Assembly (NCBI GenBank): GCA_001898415.1
Contig: MKTU01000027.1
Location: 1 to 56,863 of the forward strand
Direction: 5' to 3'
Length of the DNA stretch: 56,863 nt
Origin: Rhodanobacter sp. 67-28
GTDB taxonomy: Bacteria; Pseudomonadota; Gammaproteobacteria; Xanthomonadales; Rhodanobacteraceae
Below, piece after piece: positions 11,155 through 22,056 of the stretch. A model generated the notes under the pieces. It had not been told where the DNA came from. It did not search any database and saw only the letters and a program-made list of their open reading frames with translations. The first letter of the stretch is position 1, and every line of letters begins with the position of its first letter. The translations under genes and the position numbers were made by a program.

Positions 11155-11721
11155 GTGAAACATCGGACCCTCCGCACGTGGCGCAGTGCGTTCTTCATCA
11201 TCTTGGCGTCGTGGCTCGCTGGCTGCGCCCATCAGGATGTCGGTGAGGTTCGCGGTTCCAGCGTGGAAACCTTCATCCCGGCCAACGCCGAAAGTTATGC
11301 CATGTCCGAAAACCAGGGCTTCGTCATCGGCGAGCCCCTGGCGCCGCTGCAGTTGCCCAATTACCCCGCGACGGCGGACGCGCCACGCGGTGAGGTGGTC
11401 GTCTGCCTGGAGGTGTCGATTGATCGAGACGGCCTCGTTTATGCCAGCGCACCACTGACGGGCCTGCCCGGTTGCCCGGCGAGGATCGGCGACGTTGCCG
11501 CCGAATTGATGCGCAGCGCCAGGCAGGCGACGTCGTCGTGGCGCTTCGCCCGGTCCCGGCGATGCACCTACCCGCAGGGATACGACGCTGCGCAGGCGCC
11601 GGGTTGCGACGGTCCGGTGATCAAGGTCGAATTCGTGCCGATCAGGCTGGCGTTCCGGTTTCGCTTCACGCGCAAGGCGGGCAGCACCGGCAACGTGACG
11701 ATGGATCGTCTGCGCGGCTGA
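11155..11721 (+). CDS. Lipoprotein of unknown function
   Basis: A 188-residue protein with a lipoprotein signal: basic N-terminus, hydrophobic stretch FFIILASWLAG and lipobox LAGC with the acylated Cys at about residue 22. GTG start at 11155 is set by a Shine-Dalgarno (AAGGAAG). The rest has no motif I recognise; a VVVCLEVSIDRDGLVYAS segment and several cysteines (CLEV, LPGCPAR, RRCTYP, APGCDG) suggest a disulfide-containing periplasmic domain, faintly similar in shape to TonB C-terminal-like domains. Composition is less GC-rich than its neighbour. It starts 13 bases after the helicase stop, so it may be co-transcribed, but no functional link is evident. Confidence 0.65.
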   Translation: MKHRTLRTWRSAFFIILASWLAGCAHQDVGEVRGSSVETFIPANAESYAMSENQGFVIGEPLAPLQLPNYPATADAPRGEVVVCLEVSIDRDGLVYASAPLTGLPGCPARIGDVAAELMRSARQATSSWRFARSRRCTYPQGYDAAQAPGCDGPVIKVEFVPIRLAFRFRFTRKAGSTGNVTMDRLRG

Positions 11722-11946
11722 AACCCGCCGCGCTCGTCGGTATTCGCCGACGGCAACGTGTCGGGGCCGGGCGTCGGCGAGGGTTGAGCGCTTCCTTGTT
11801 CGTCTGGAAGCATGCCCACAGCGCGTCATCTGGTATCCATCGTCCCTTCGACCGGGCGCGCCCCATGAGCAGCTCCTTGGCTTTGGCGATTGCGCCCGCA
11901 TCGCCGCTGGCCTCGGTGGCCTGCAACTCGCTGCGCGCCTCTGTAT

Positions 11947-12264
11947 TCAAGACCCCGGCGGCAGCCGCGTGCGCAGCAGCGCGTCGACCGACTGCTGCCA
12001 TTGCGGCGAGCCCGGGTTGGATTGCGGGGCTTCCTCGCCCAGTTTGCGCTGCACGGCCTGGTTCCACTCGGGGGAACCGGGGTCGGGGCCGTGGCCCTTG
12101 TCGCTGATGGCGAGCGACTGGTCGACCCAGGCCAGCCATTCCGGCGAGCCCAGGGCGGGGTTGGCGGGCGCCGTCTGTGCTTCGCCAGGGGCTGGCGGCG
12201 TGGGCGCGGGCGAGCAGGCGGCGAGCAGCAGGGCGAGCGGGAGGCTGGCGACGAGGCGACGCAT
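11947..12264 (-). CDS. Small lipoprotein with three GSPEW repeats
   Basis: A 105-residue protein with signal peptide LPLALLLAAC (lipobox LAAC, Cys about 17) and a Pro-rich linker. The mature part consists of three repeats of the form (D/N)PGSP(E/Q)Wxx(S/A/W)V(D/Q)xxL starting near residues 39, 63 and 85, i.e. a 22-24-residue period. I do not recognise the family. The stop TGA (11949-11947) overlaps a TTG codon at 11950 that opens another frame running toward 11666; the first 50 or so codons of that frame look protein-like (EARSELQATEASGD...AKELLMGRARSKGRW), so either a coupled ORF or a frameshifted C-terminus is possible. Probably outer- or inner-membrane anchored. Confidence 0.65.
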   Translation of the reverse strand: MRRLVASLPLALLLAACSPAPTPPAPGEAQTAPANPALGSPEWLAWVDQSLAISDKGHGPDPGSPEWNQAVQRKLGEEAPQSNPGSPQWQQSVDALLRTRLPPGS

Positions 12265-12373
12265 GGGACGGCTCCGGAAGAGGGCGAGGCCGGTTCAGCC
12301 TAGCGCCCGACTTGTTGCCGGTGATTAACTTTTCATGATGCGCGCCGCGCCGGTTCAGTGAAGCGCGGCCGGC

Positions 12374-13043
12374 TCAATCGCGCGCCGCCACTTCGTCGAT
12401 GTGGCGCAGCAGGTCGGCGGGGTCCTCGTACACGCGGAATGCACCGGACTGCTGCAGCTCGGCCTGGCCGTAGCCGCCGGAGAGCACGCCCACGCCCAGC
12501 GTGCGGGCGCGTTGCGCGGCAAGCATGTCCCACACGCTGTCGCCGATCACCAGCGATTGGCGGATGTCCACGCCGAGCCGCTCGGCCGCTTCCATGAACA
12601 AATCCGGGTCGGGCTTGGCATGGCGCACCTGGTCGCGCGTGACCACCGGCACCTTCGACGGATCGATGCCGAGCGCCTCCAGGTTGTGCCGGGCCGTTTC
12701 CATCCGCCCGCTGGTGGCGATTGCCCACGGGATGTCCTGCGCGCCGAGGTAGTCGAGCAATTCGCGCGCGCCGGGCAGCGGCCGCACCGCGCCTTGCGCA
12801 TGCATGCGGTTGAACGCCTCGGCATGATGCTCGCGCATGCGATCCAGTCGCTCGGCAGTGATCGGCAAAGTCGTCTCGCGCAACAGCATGTTGGCGAACA
12901 GGCCGCCGCTCATGCCGATCTTGCGATGGATCCGCCACACCGAAATGTCCAGCCCCTCGGCGTCCAGCGCCTGCTTCCACGCCAGCACGTGCTGGTAGAC
13001 GCTGTCGATCAGGGTGCCGTCCAGATCGAACAGGAAGGCGCCG

Positions 13044-13057
<14 letters not shown>
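12374..13057 (-). CDS. HAD-superfamily hydrolase (phosphoglycolate-phosphatase-like)
   Basis: A 227-residue protein with all four HAD motifs: FDLDGTLIDS (nucleophile Asp about residue 11), IATSG (motif II Thr/Ser), KPDPDLF (motif III Lys) and VIGDSVWDM (motif IV). The alpha-helical cap between motifs I and II identifies subclass I like beta-phosphoglucomutase/phosphoglycolate phosphatase. Substrate cannot be read from sequence. The gene overlaps the 3' end of glk by 14 bases, suggesting co-translation with glucokinase and a role in sugar-phosphate handling. Confidence 0.85.
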
Positions 13058-15232
<2,175 letters not shown>

Positions 15233-15405
15233 GTTTCCTCGCTCGCCGTTCTATTTGACCGGCACTTCAGCCGTCGAAAGCGCCTCGCAGGAATGACGGT
15301 TGGCGTACTTCGGCACCTCGCCTTCCGCGGCAAATCTGGATGCCGTCGTCGCCCTCGCGTAAGCTGGCCGATGGGGCCGCACAGCGGCCACAGGGGCGAA
15401 CGAGG

Positions 15406-17001
15406 ATGGGGGCGTTGCAGGATCATCCGTTGACGAGCGACCGTGCCGCCGGCTTGCCGGCGGCGGCGCGGGCGTTGCTCGCGCGTGCTTCCGCAGCGCT
15501 GGATGCGCACGACCTGCCGGCTGCCGAGGCGGCGCTCGATGGCGTGCTGGCGATGCTGCCCGATTGCGCCGAGGCCTTGCGCATGCAGGGGCTGGTGCGG
15601 CACGTGCGCGGCGATTACGTGAGGGCGGTGGCCTTCCTGCAGCGGGCGCGGGCGTTGCTGCCGGACGACCCGCTGGTGCGCATGAACCTGGCCACGGCGC
15701 TGTTCGCCGCCGGCGAGCCTGCGGCGGCAATGGCTGGCCTGGAGCGATGCTGTGCCAAGGCGCCGGACTTTGCGCCGGCGTGGTTCAACCTCGGCAAGAT
15801 GTACATGCTGCAGCAGCGTCCGGCCGGGGCGATCACCGCCTTGCATCGCGCGCTGGATGCCGAGCCCGGCCACGTGCCGGCGCGGATGCTGCTGGCGCAG
15901 GCGCAGGCGAGCCTGGGTGCGTTGGGTCCGGCCGGCGACAGTTATCGTGCGGTGCTGCGCCTGCAGCCGGACCTGGCCGATGCCTGGGTCGGCCTCGCCG
16001 ATCTGGAGACGGCGTCGTTCGGCGCGGCCGACGTCGCGCATCTGGAACAACTGCTGCGTTCGCCGCTGGCCAGTCAGCGCGCGCGGGTGTGCCTGGGTTT
16101 TGCGTTGACCCGCGCGCTGGAGGACCAGGGCGACTACGCCGGCGCATTTCGCGCGCTGCGCAAGGCCAATGCGCAGATGTACCGCGCGCTGGCCTGGAAG
16201 CCGGCCAAGTCCCGCGCGCAGGCGCAGGCGATGCGCCGGGTGTTCGAGACGCGGCGGACGGACGCCATCGACGCGCGGCTGGGCGAGGGCATGGTGTTCG
16301 TGGTCGGCATGCCGCAGGCCGGGTCGCTGCTGACCGCGCAGGTGCTGGCCGCGCATCCGGCGGTGGCGGTGGTCGACGAATCGGATGCGGTCGAAGAGGT
16401 GCTCAAGGCCGAAACGCAACGCCGGCAGCAGCCGCGCGTGCAGTGGATGACGCAGGCCACGCCGGCGGACTGGCAGCGACTGGGCCGGGATTACCTCGCC
16501 CGCGCCGAAGCGGCACGCGGACGCAAGGCCTGCCTGGTCGACCGCACGCCGGGCAACTGGCGGCTGGTCGGGGCGATCCTCGCGATGCTGCCGGGCGCGC
16601 GCGTGGTCGACAGCCGCCGCCGCGCGCTGGAAACCTGTTTCGCCTGCTACCGGCAGTTGTTCCTCGACCGTCACGAGTTCAGCTACGACCTCGACCACGT
16701 CACCGGCTACTGGAGCGATTACGACGCGCTGTGCCGGCACTGGCGGCAGCTGTTTCCCGGCCGCTTTCTCGAACACCACTACGAGGCATGGCGTGCCGAA
16801 CCGGCGTTGCAGGTACGTCGCCTGCTGGCGTTCTGCGCGTTGCCGTTCGCGCCAGCCTGCGTGGACGTGCATGGCGGCGGCGAGCGCCATGCCGGCAGCG
16901 TGGACGCGTTGATGCGCCGGGACAGCGAGCGCTGCGCCGCCTACGGCGTGGAGCTGAAGCGGTTGCGCGCGTTGCTGGGGATGCGCACCGCCGACGCGTG
17001 A
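15406..17001 (+). CDS. TPR-repeat protein with sulfotransferase-like domain
   Basis: A 531-residue protein. Residues about 20-250 form tetratricopeptide repeats (visible units ADEALRMQGLVRHVRGDYVRA-like, MNLATALFAAGEPAAAMAGL, AWFNLGKMYMLQQRPAGAI). Residues about 290-525 match the Sulfotransfer_3 family: VFVVGMPQAGSLLTAQVLAAHP in the 5'-phosphosulfate loop position, CLVDRTPGNWRLVGAILAMLPGARVVDSRRRALETC in the 3'-phosphate region. The loop is degenerate: the usual RSGTT is QAGSL and the RRDP is RRRA, so PAPS binding may be weakened or lost. Start at 15406 has a weak AGG Shine-Dalgarno and a TAAGCT element 40 bases upstream. Convergent with slt, 16 bases between stops. Confidence 0.75.
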   Translation: MGALQDHPLTSDRAAGLPAAARALLARASAALDAHDLPAAEAALDGVLAMLPDCAEALRMQGLVRHVRGDYVRAVAFLQRARALLPDDPLVRMNLATALFAAGEPAAAMAGLERCCAKAPDFAPAWFNLGKMYMLQQRPAGAITALHRALDAEPGHVPARMLLAQAQASLGALGPAGDSYRAVLRLQPDLADAWVGLADLETASFGAADVAHLEQLLRSPLASQRARVCLGFALTRALEDQGDYAGAFRALRKANAQMYRALAWKPAKSRAQAQAMRRVFETRRTDAIDARLGEGMVFVVGMPQAGSLLTAQVLAAHPAVAVVDESDAVEEVLKAETQRRQQPRVQWMTQATPADWQRLGRDYLARAEAARGRKACLVDRTPGNWRLVGAILAMLPGARVVDSRRRALETCFACYRQLFLDRHEFSYDLDHVTGYWSDYDALCRHWRQLFPGRFLEHHYEAWRAEPALQVRRLLAFCALPFAPACVDVHGGGERHAGSVDALMRRDSERCAAYGVELKRLRALLGMRTADA

Positions 17002-17017
17002 ATGGCGAGGGCGGCGA

Positions 17018-19054
17018 TCAGCGTGTGCTCGACACCGGCGCCGACGTCGAAGCGCTGCCCGCCGGCGCCTCCGCCGGGCACTGCACCACGCGACGCGGCG
17101 TGCCCGGGCCCGGGGTTGCGAGCGGCTGGCCGATCGCGCCCATGCGCCGCGCCAGTGGCACCACCGCCTGGTTGAGGCGCCAGTCGTAGATCACGCTGAA
17201 GGCCATCACGCGGGCCACGTATTCGCGGGTTTCCTTGTACGGGATGGTGGCGACGAACAGGTCCGGCGCCAGCGTGCCGCGTTCGGCCAGCCACACGTCG
17301 ACGCGGTTCGGCCCGGCGTTGTAGGCCGCGCTGGCGAGCCAGGTCGAGCCGTCGAAACGCTGCGCCATCTGCGCCAGGTAGCGCGTGCCCAGCGCGATGT
17401 TCACCACCGGGTCGTACAGGCTGGCAGCGCCGTTCCATGGCAGGCCGGCGGCACGCGCCACCAGCGCGCCCGTGGCCGGCAGCAGCTGCATCAGGCCGCG
17501 GGCGTCGGCGCCGGAACGCGCGTCGCTCATCCACGCGCTCTCGGCGCGCAGGATCGCGTACGCCCATGCCGGATAGATGCCGGCCTGCTCGGCCTGCGGC
17601 ACCAGGCCGTCCTGGCTGGCCAGCGGGAAACGCAGGTCGTACAGGCGCAGCGCGTCGCCGCTGCTGAGCGTGAACACCGCGCGGTCGTACCAGCCACGCC
17701 GGTTGGCCAGGTCGGCGGCGAGGCGCTGGGTGGCCGCGTCGGTGCCTTGCAGCGCGCGGTTCCATTCGCGCCGGGCCAGTCGCGGCAGGTCCACCGCGAA
17801 CAATTCGAACGCACGCTGCAGGGCGGGGCGGGCCAGCAACTGCTGCTCGCGCTGCGGATCGTCGGCCAGGCTCAGCGGGCAGATGGCGTAGTCCTGCTGC
17901 AGGCGGTCGGCGGCGAGGAAGCCGAAGTAGGTGGCCTGTCCGGCCAGCGCGGCGTATTGCCGTTGCGCGGCTGCGGCATCGCCGGTGGCGGCGAGCGCAC
18001 GGGCGCGGAAGTACTGCCATTCGTCACCCTGCTGCAGCGACGGCGGCATCGCCGCGATCGCCGCCAACACGGCCGGCCAGTTCATCCGCGCCAGCGCCAC
18101 TCGCGCGCGCCATTCGCGGGTGCTGTCGTCCTGCGCGGCGGCGGGCAGCGCGACGAGACGGGCGAGCGCGTCGTCGTCGAAGTCGGTGGCGTGGAACAGC
18201 GCCAGCGCGCGCAGGATGTCGTTGCGCTGCGCGGTGTCGAACGTCAAACGCGGCTGCAACTGCCGCCACGCGTCGTCGGCGCGGTCCACGTCGCGCCGCG
18301 CCTGTCGCACCAGCGCCAGCGTCGCGGCCTGCCGCGCGCGCGGCGTGTCGCTCCACTGCAGGGCCTTGGCCAGCGCCGCGGCCGGATCGCGCAAGGCCAG
18401 CGCCAGCTGCTGCGCGTCGGCCTGCTGGGCGGCGGGCAACCAGCTCGCCAGGCTGGCGATGGTGCCGGCCTGCCCGGCGTCGGCGGCGCGGTCGATGCGC
18501 GTCCACAACCTTGCGGCGGTGAGCAGGCCCTGGCGCTGCGCGGCATCGAGCACCGGGTCGCAGGCGTCGGGCAGGTTCGGCTGCGACCACAGCGCGGCGA
18601 GATCGCGATCGAAATCCAGCGTGGCACCTTGCGCGAGCCTGGCCTGCAGCGCGTCGCAGCTCAGCGTGTCGCCAAGGCCCGCCTGGTACAGGGCGAGAAA
18701 ACCGCTCCAATCCTGCCGCCGCGCCAGCTCGCGCAGGAAGCTGCGGCGCAGGTCGGCGGCGGGCAGCCAGTCCGGATACTGCGCGAGGTAGGCCTCGACG
18801 GTGGCGCGGTCGACGGTGCGGATGTCGTGCTCCAGCGCCGCCGCCTGCAGGTAGGGATACAGCGGGTAGTCGTGCAGCGTGCCGGCGAGCGCGCGCCAGT
18901 CGTCGCCCTGCTGGGCCGCCGCATAGGCCTGCTTGAACGTGGCGCGTTGCGCCGGCGTCGGCTCGGCGGCCTGCGCAAGGCCGATGAACAGGCAGGCACC
19001 GGCCAGCAGCAGGCCGCCCGCGCGTGCCAGCCGGGGAGAGGTGAAAGCAGGCAT
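17018..19054 (-). CDS. slt: Soluble lytic murein transglycosylase
   Basis: A 678-residue periplasmic enzyme cleaving the MurNAc-GlcNAc bond of peptidoglycan with 1,6-anhydro product formation. Signal peptide ends at GLAQAAEP (about residue 28). A long alpha-superhelical U/L domain (about 30-450) precedes the GH23 domain, where AYAILRAESAWMSDARSGADA carries the catalytic Glu, followed by GLMQLLPATG and AYNAGPNRVDVWL. The start MPAFTSPR at 19054 is preferred over in-frame upstream codons since it gives the signal peptide and lies 28 bases after a TACACT -10. Confidence 0.92.
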   Translation of the reverse strand: MPAFTSPRLARAGGLLLAGACLFIGLAQAAEPTPAQRATFKQAYAAAQQGDDWRALAGTLHDYPLYPYLQAAALEHDIRTVDRATVEAYLAQYPDWLPAADLRRSFLRELARRQDWSGFLALYQAGLGDTLSCDALQARLAQGATLDFDRDLAALWSQPNLPDACDPVLDAAQRQGLLTAARLWTRIDRAADAGQAGTIASLASWLPAAQQADAQQLALALRDPAAALAKALQWSDTPRARQAATLALVRQARRDVDRADDAWRQLQPRLTFDTAQRNDILRALALFHATDFDDDALARLVALPAAAQDDSTREWRARVALARMNWPAVLAAIAAMPPSLQQGDEWQYFRARALAATGDAAAAQRQYAALAGQATYFGFLAADRLQQDYAICPLSLADDPQREQQLLARPALQRAFELFAVDLPRLARREWNRALQGTDAATQRLAADLANRRGWYDRAVFTLSSGDALRLYDLRFPLASQDGLVPQAEQAGIYPAWAYAILRAESAWMSDARSGADARGLMQLLPATGALVARAAGLPWNGAASLYDPVVNIALGTRYLAQMAQRFDGSTWLASAAYNAGPNRVDVWLAERGTLAPDLFVATIPYKETREYVARVMAFSVIYDWRLNQAVVPLARRMGAIGQPLATPGPGTPRRVVQCPAEAPAGSASTSAPVSSTR

Positions 19055-19081
19055 GCGTACTCCGCGATTCGATCTGCCCGC

Positions 19082-19087
19082 AGTGTA
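19082..19087 (-). promoter_or_regulatory. Candidate -10 element of slt
   Basis: TACACT on the minus strand, 27 bases before the slt ATG. No clear -35. Confidence 0.4.
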
Positions 19088-19182
19088 GTGGAACGCCCGC
19101 GGCCGCTTGTGTGGACCGGGTGAACACATGGCGCGCCCTGCTAAGCTGGCACGCTGATTCGTCGCCATCCACGGTTTGCCGC

Positions 19183-20790
19183 ATGTCATCCGAAGCTGCG
19201 CCTGTTGTCCGTCGGGAGCCTCTGGCGTGGCTGGCCTTGCTGCTGGCAGCCCTGGCATCGCTGTACGGCTGGTGGGCGATCGGCCGGCCGGTGGCGTTGC
19301 CCGATGCACCCACCTCGCGCATCGCCTGCGTGTCGTATGCACCGTTCCGGCTGGCGGGCGAGTCGCCGCTGGATGCCTCGGCCTTCGTCAGCGCCGAGCG
19401 CGTCGACGCGGACTTGCGCGCGCTGTCGCAGCGCTTCGATTGCGTGCGCACCTACTCGCAGGGGCAGGGCCTCAGCGCGGTACCGCGGATCGCCCGGCGC
19501 TACGGCATGAAGGTGCTGCTGGGCATCTGGCTGGGACATGATCCCGAGGCCAATGCCGAACAGATCCGCCTCGGCATCGCCACGGCGCGCGCCTACCCGG
19601 ACGTGGTGCGTGCGGTGATCGTCGGCAACGAGGTGCTGCTGCGCGGCGAGCTGTCGTCGGCGCAGCTGGCGGCCGATTTGGCGCGTGTGCGCGAGGCGGT
19701 GCCCGAGCCGGTGACCTATGCCGACGTGTGGGAGTTCTGGTTGCGCCATCCCGAGCTGGCTGCCTCCGTGGATTACCTCACCATCCACATCCTGCCGTAC
19801 TGGGAAGACCAGCCGGTGCCGCCGGAGCGGGCGGTGCAGCACGTGGCAACGGTGTACGCGAAGGTGAGCGCGGCATTTCCCGGGCGGCGCGTGATGATCG
19901 GCGAGACCGGCTGGCCCAGCGCCGGCCGCCCGCGCCAGGCGGCCAGCGCCAGCGTGGTGGACGAGGCGCGCTACCTGCGCGACTTCCTGCGCTACGCGGA
20001 GGAAACCGGCCTGCCGTACAACGTGATCGAGGCGTTCGACCAGCCGTGGAAGCGCACGCAGGAAGGCACGGTGGGCGGCTACTGGGGCATTTTCGACGCG
20101 CAGGCGCGGCCGAAATTCGCGATGACCGGGCCGGTGGTCGAGATGGCGCGCTGGTGGCTGGGCTGGCTGGCCGCGGCGCTCGGTGGCGTGATCTTCGCGC
20201 TGGCCGGCGCATGGCGACGTCGCCGGAACGGCTGGCGCGAACGGCTGGCGCTGGGCCTGGCCGGCGTGGCCAGCGGCGGCGCCGTCGCCTGGCAGTGCCG
20301 ACAGATGTGGTTTGCCTGCCGCAACCCGTGGGAGTGGACGATCTCGCTGGCCGCCTGCGTGCTGGCCGTGTTCACCGCGCTGCGGCTGGCGCGCTGGATT
20401 GCCGGGCGACTGGCCGGCACGCCGCGGCCGGGTGGCCCCGGCGGCTGGCGCACGCTGTGGCTGTTCGCGCTGGCGTATTACGGCCTGCTGCTGGTGTTCG
20501 ACGGGCGCTATCGCGATTTTCCGCTGGGCCTGTTCGCGCTGCCGTGCGTGGGCCATGCACTGGCGGGGTGGCTGTCCCGCGCGAGCGAGCGGGCGCGGCC
20601 CACGCTGGAACAGCGCTTCCTTGCCGCGTGCCTGCCGCTGCTGGGCGTGGTCGTGGTCGCGCAGGAGGCCGGGCTCAACCCGACCGCGTGGTCATGGCTG
20701 GTGCTGAACCTGCTGCTTGCCTGGCCGGTCTGGCATGCGTGGCGCGCGGGCGTCCGCCTGCAGGCGCAGCAGGCGCAGGCTGCCCAGTAG
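19183..20790 (+). CDS. GH17-family beta-1,3-glucan-active enzyme fused to a membrane domain
   Basis: A 535-residue protein. One N-terminal membrane anchor (about residues 14-34) is followed by a GH17 barrel (about 45-325): acid/base Glu in VIVGNEVLLRG and nucleophile Glu in VMIGETGWPSAG. The C-terminal 200 residues (about 325-525) contain six or so membrane helices. Known: GH17 enzymes hydrolyse or transfer beta-1,3-glucans. The membrane C-terminus suggests action on a glucan at the inner membrane, such as a periplasmic or exported one; this is inference. A TAAGCT element is 36 bases upstream of the ATG. The last 99 bases overlap the convergent membrane-protein gene. Confidence 0.82.
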   Translation: MSSEAAPVVRREPLAWLALLLAALASLYGWWAIGRPVALPDAPTSRIACVSYAPFRLAGESPLDASAFVSAERVDADLRALSQRFDCVRTYSQGQGLSAVPRIARRYGMKVLLGIWLGHDPEANAEQIRLGIATARAYPDVVRAVIVGNEVLLRGELSSAQLAADLARVREAVPEPVTYADVWEFWLRHPELAASVDYLTIHILPYWEDQPVPPERAVQHVATVYAKVSAAFPGRRVMIGETGWPSAGRPRQAASASVVDEARYLRDFLRYAEETGLPYNVIEAFDQPWKRTQEGTVGGYWGIFDAQARPKFAMTGPVVEMARWWLGWLAAALGGVIFALAGAWRRRRNGWRERLALGLAGVASGGAVAWQCRQMWFACRNPWEWTISLAACVLAVFTALRLARWIAGRLAGTPRPGGPGGWRTLWLFALAYYGLLLVFDGRYRDFPLGLFALPCVGHALAGWLSRASERARPTLEQRFLAACLPLLGVVVVAQEAGLNPTAWSWLVLNLLLAWPVWHAWRAGVRLQAQQAQAAQ

Positions 20791-21108
20791 CAAGGCCAGC
20801 GCGCCGGCCTCGGCGCCGTACAACTGCATGGCGAACACGCCCAGCGCCGCGGCCAGCCAGGCCAGCGACAGGCGCCGCAACAACCACGCCGGCAGCAGCG
20901 CGATGAGCGCGAGCGTGCCGTAGACGTGATGCAGGAAGCCGAGCACCAGCCACGTGCGCAGCGTGCACCACGCGGGGCCGTGGCCGCTGCCGCAGAGCTG
21001 CCCGATCGCGCTGGATTCGATCAGCCCGAAGCGCAGCGCGGTGGCGCCCAGGCCCACTGCCAGCAGCGCCAGCCACCATGCCGCCGCGCGCCACGGCAGC
21101 GAGGTCAT
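20692..21108 (-). CDS. Small membrane protein of unknown function
   Basis: A 138-residue protein with three or four membrane helices (about residues 8-25, 48-75, 82-110) and a basic hydrophilic tail (ADARAPRMPDRPGKQQ). No family recognised. Its ATG overlaps the stop of the upstream endonuclease-family gene by 4 bases, indicating co-translation. The final 33 codons are antisense to the end of the GH17 gene; the tail could have arisen by read-through of a former stop. The hydrophobic core is consistent with a real gene. Confidence 0.6.
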   Translation of the reverse strand: MTSLPWRAAAWWLALLAVGLGATALRFGLIESSAIGQLCGSGHGPAWCTLRTWLVLGFLHHVYGTLALIALLPAWLLRRLSLAWLAAALGVFAMQLYGAEAGALALLLGSLRLLRLQADARAPRMPDRPGKQQVQHQP

Positions 21109-21917
21109 CGGTGCTTCCGCTTCGCGCTGCGGCCGCCGACGCCGGCGGGCAGGCGGATTTCCGCGGCCACCGGCAGGTGGTCGGAGAACGCCTGCGGCAG
21201 CGTCCAGGTTTTCTCCAGCTGGATCGCCTCGGAGGTGAGGATGTGGTCCAGCGCCCGCCGCGGCTTCCAGCTGGGAAAGGTGGGCGTTGGCTGCGCCGGG
21301 GGCTGCAGGCTGCTCTTGTTGAACAGCTGGCGCATCTCCGCGCTGCCCGGTTCGGTGTTGAGGTCGCCCATCAGCACGGCGTGGCGGAAATCCTGCAGCA
21401 GCTCGGCGATGAAACCGAGCTGGCGTGCGCGCGCCGGGGCGCTCAGCGAAAGATGGGCAATCATCACCGCCAGCGCGTCCTCCCCTTCGCCGAACTGCGC
21501 CAGCAGCGCGCCGCGGCCGGGGATGCGGCTGGGCAGCGGGTAGTCCATCACCGAGGTCGGTTCGAGCCGGCTGATCAGGCCGTTGGCCGAATGCGCCAGC
21601 CGCGCCACCGGCCGGTTGGGCTGGTGGCTCCAGAACGGCAGGCCGGAGGTCTCGGCGAGGTAACGGGTCTGGTTGAGGAAGCCCGAGCGCAGGCTGCCGG
21701 CGTCGGCTTCCTGCAGGCCGATCACGTCGAAGCCGGCCAGCACCTCGGCCAGGCGGTCGAGGTTGTCCATCTTGCTGCGCCCGGGCAGCACCGCGTTGAG
21801 GCTGCGGGTGAGGTAGTCGCGGTAATGTGCCACGCTGGCGCCGGCCAGGATGTTGCAGCTGAGCAGGCGCAGGCGGCGCTCGGCAGGTGCGGTGGCAGGG
21901 GTGGCGGCACGGTTCAT
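21105..21917 (-). CDS. Endonuclease/exonuclease/phosphatase-family protein
   Basis: A 270-residue protein of the EEP superfamily (DNase I-like fold). Motifs: LLSCNILAG near the start, DVIGLQEADAG (metal-binding Glu), HLSLSAPARARQ, VLMGDLNTEPGS (catalytic Asp/Asn) and RALDHILTS with a final SDHLPVAAEI (catalytic His). No signal peptide. The start MNRAATPA at 21917 is chosen since the longer frame to 22133 runs outside any conserved part. Could act on DNA ends, phospholipid or inositol phosphates; the sequence does not decide. Followed by a coupled small membrane protein. Confidence 0.82.
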   Translation of the reverse strand: MNRAATPATAPAERRLRLLSCNILAGASVAHYRDYLTRSLNAVLPGRSKMDNLDRLAEVLAGFDVIGLQEADAGSLRSGFLNQTRYLAETSGLPFWSHQPNRPVARLAHSANGLISRLEPTSVMDYPLPSRIPGRGALLAQFGEGEDALAVMIAHLSLSAPARARQLGFIAELLQDFRHAVLMGDLNTEPGSAEMRQLFNKSSLQPPAQPTPTFPSWKPRRALDHILTSEAIQLEKTWTLPQAFSDHLPVAAEIRLPAGVGGRSAKRKHR

Positions 21918-22056
21918 GGCAGCACGCGGCAGAAGAGGGGAGCGGATGCCTTCAGCAGCCGGCCTGGCCACCCGCCTGAGCTGCAGCATGCGCGCCGCCG
22001 CGTGAACGCGACGATGGCGGCGCGATCCGCCGCCGCGCAGGGCCGCCTGGCGGGAG

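Noticed and set aside
11730..11946. Possible extra gene between the two lipoproteins
   Set aside because: Only the short second frame beginning at 11950 looks protein-like, and it decays before 11750; kept as an observation, not a called gene.
15233..15405. Possible terminator after hemB (GGCGAG ... CTCGCC)
   Set aside because: Stem is short and interrupted, with no proper T-run.
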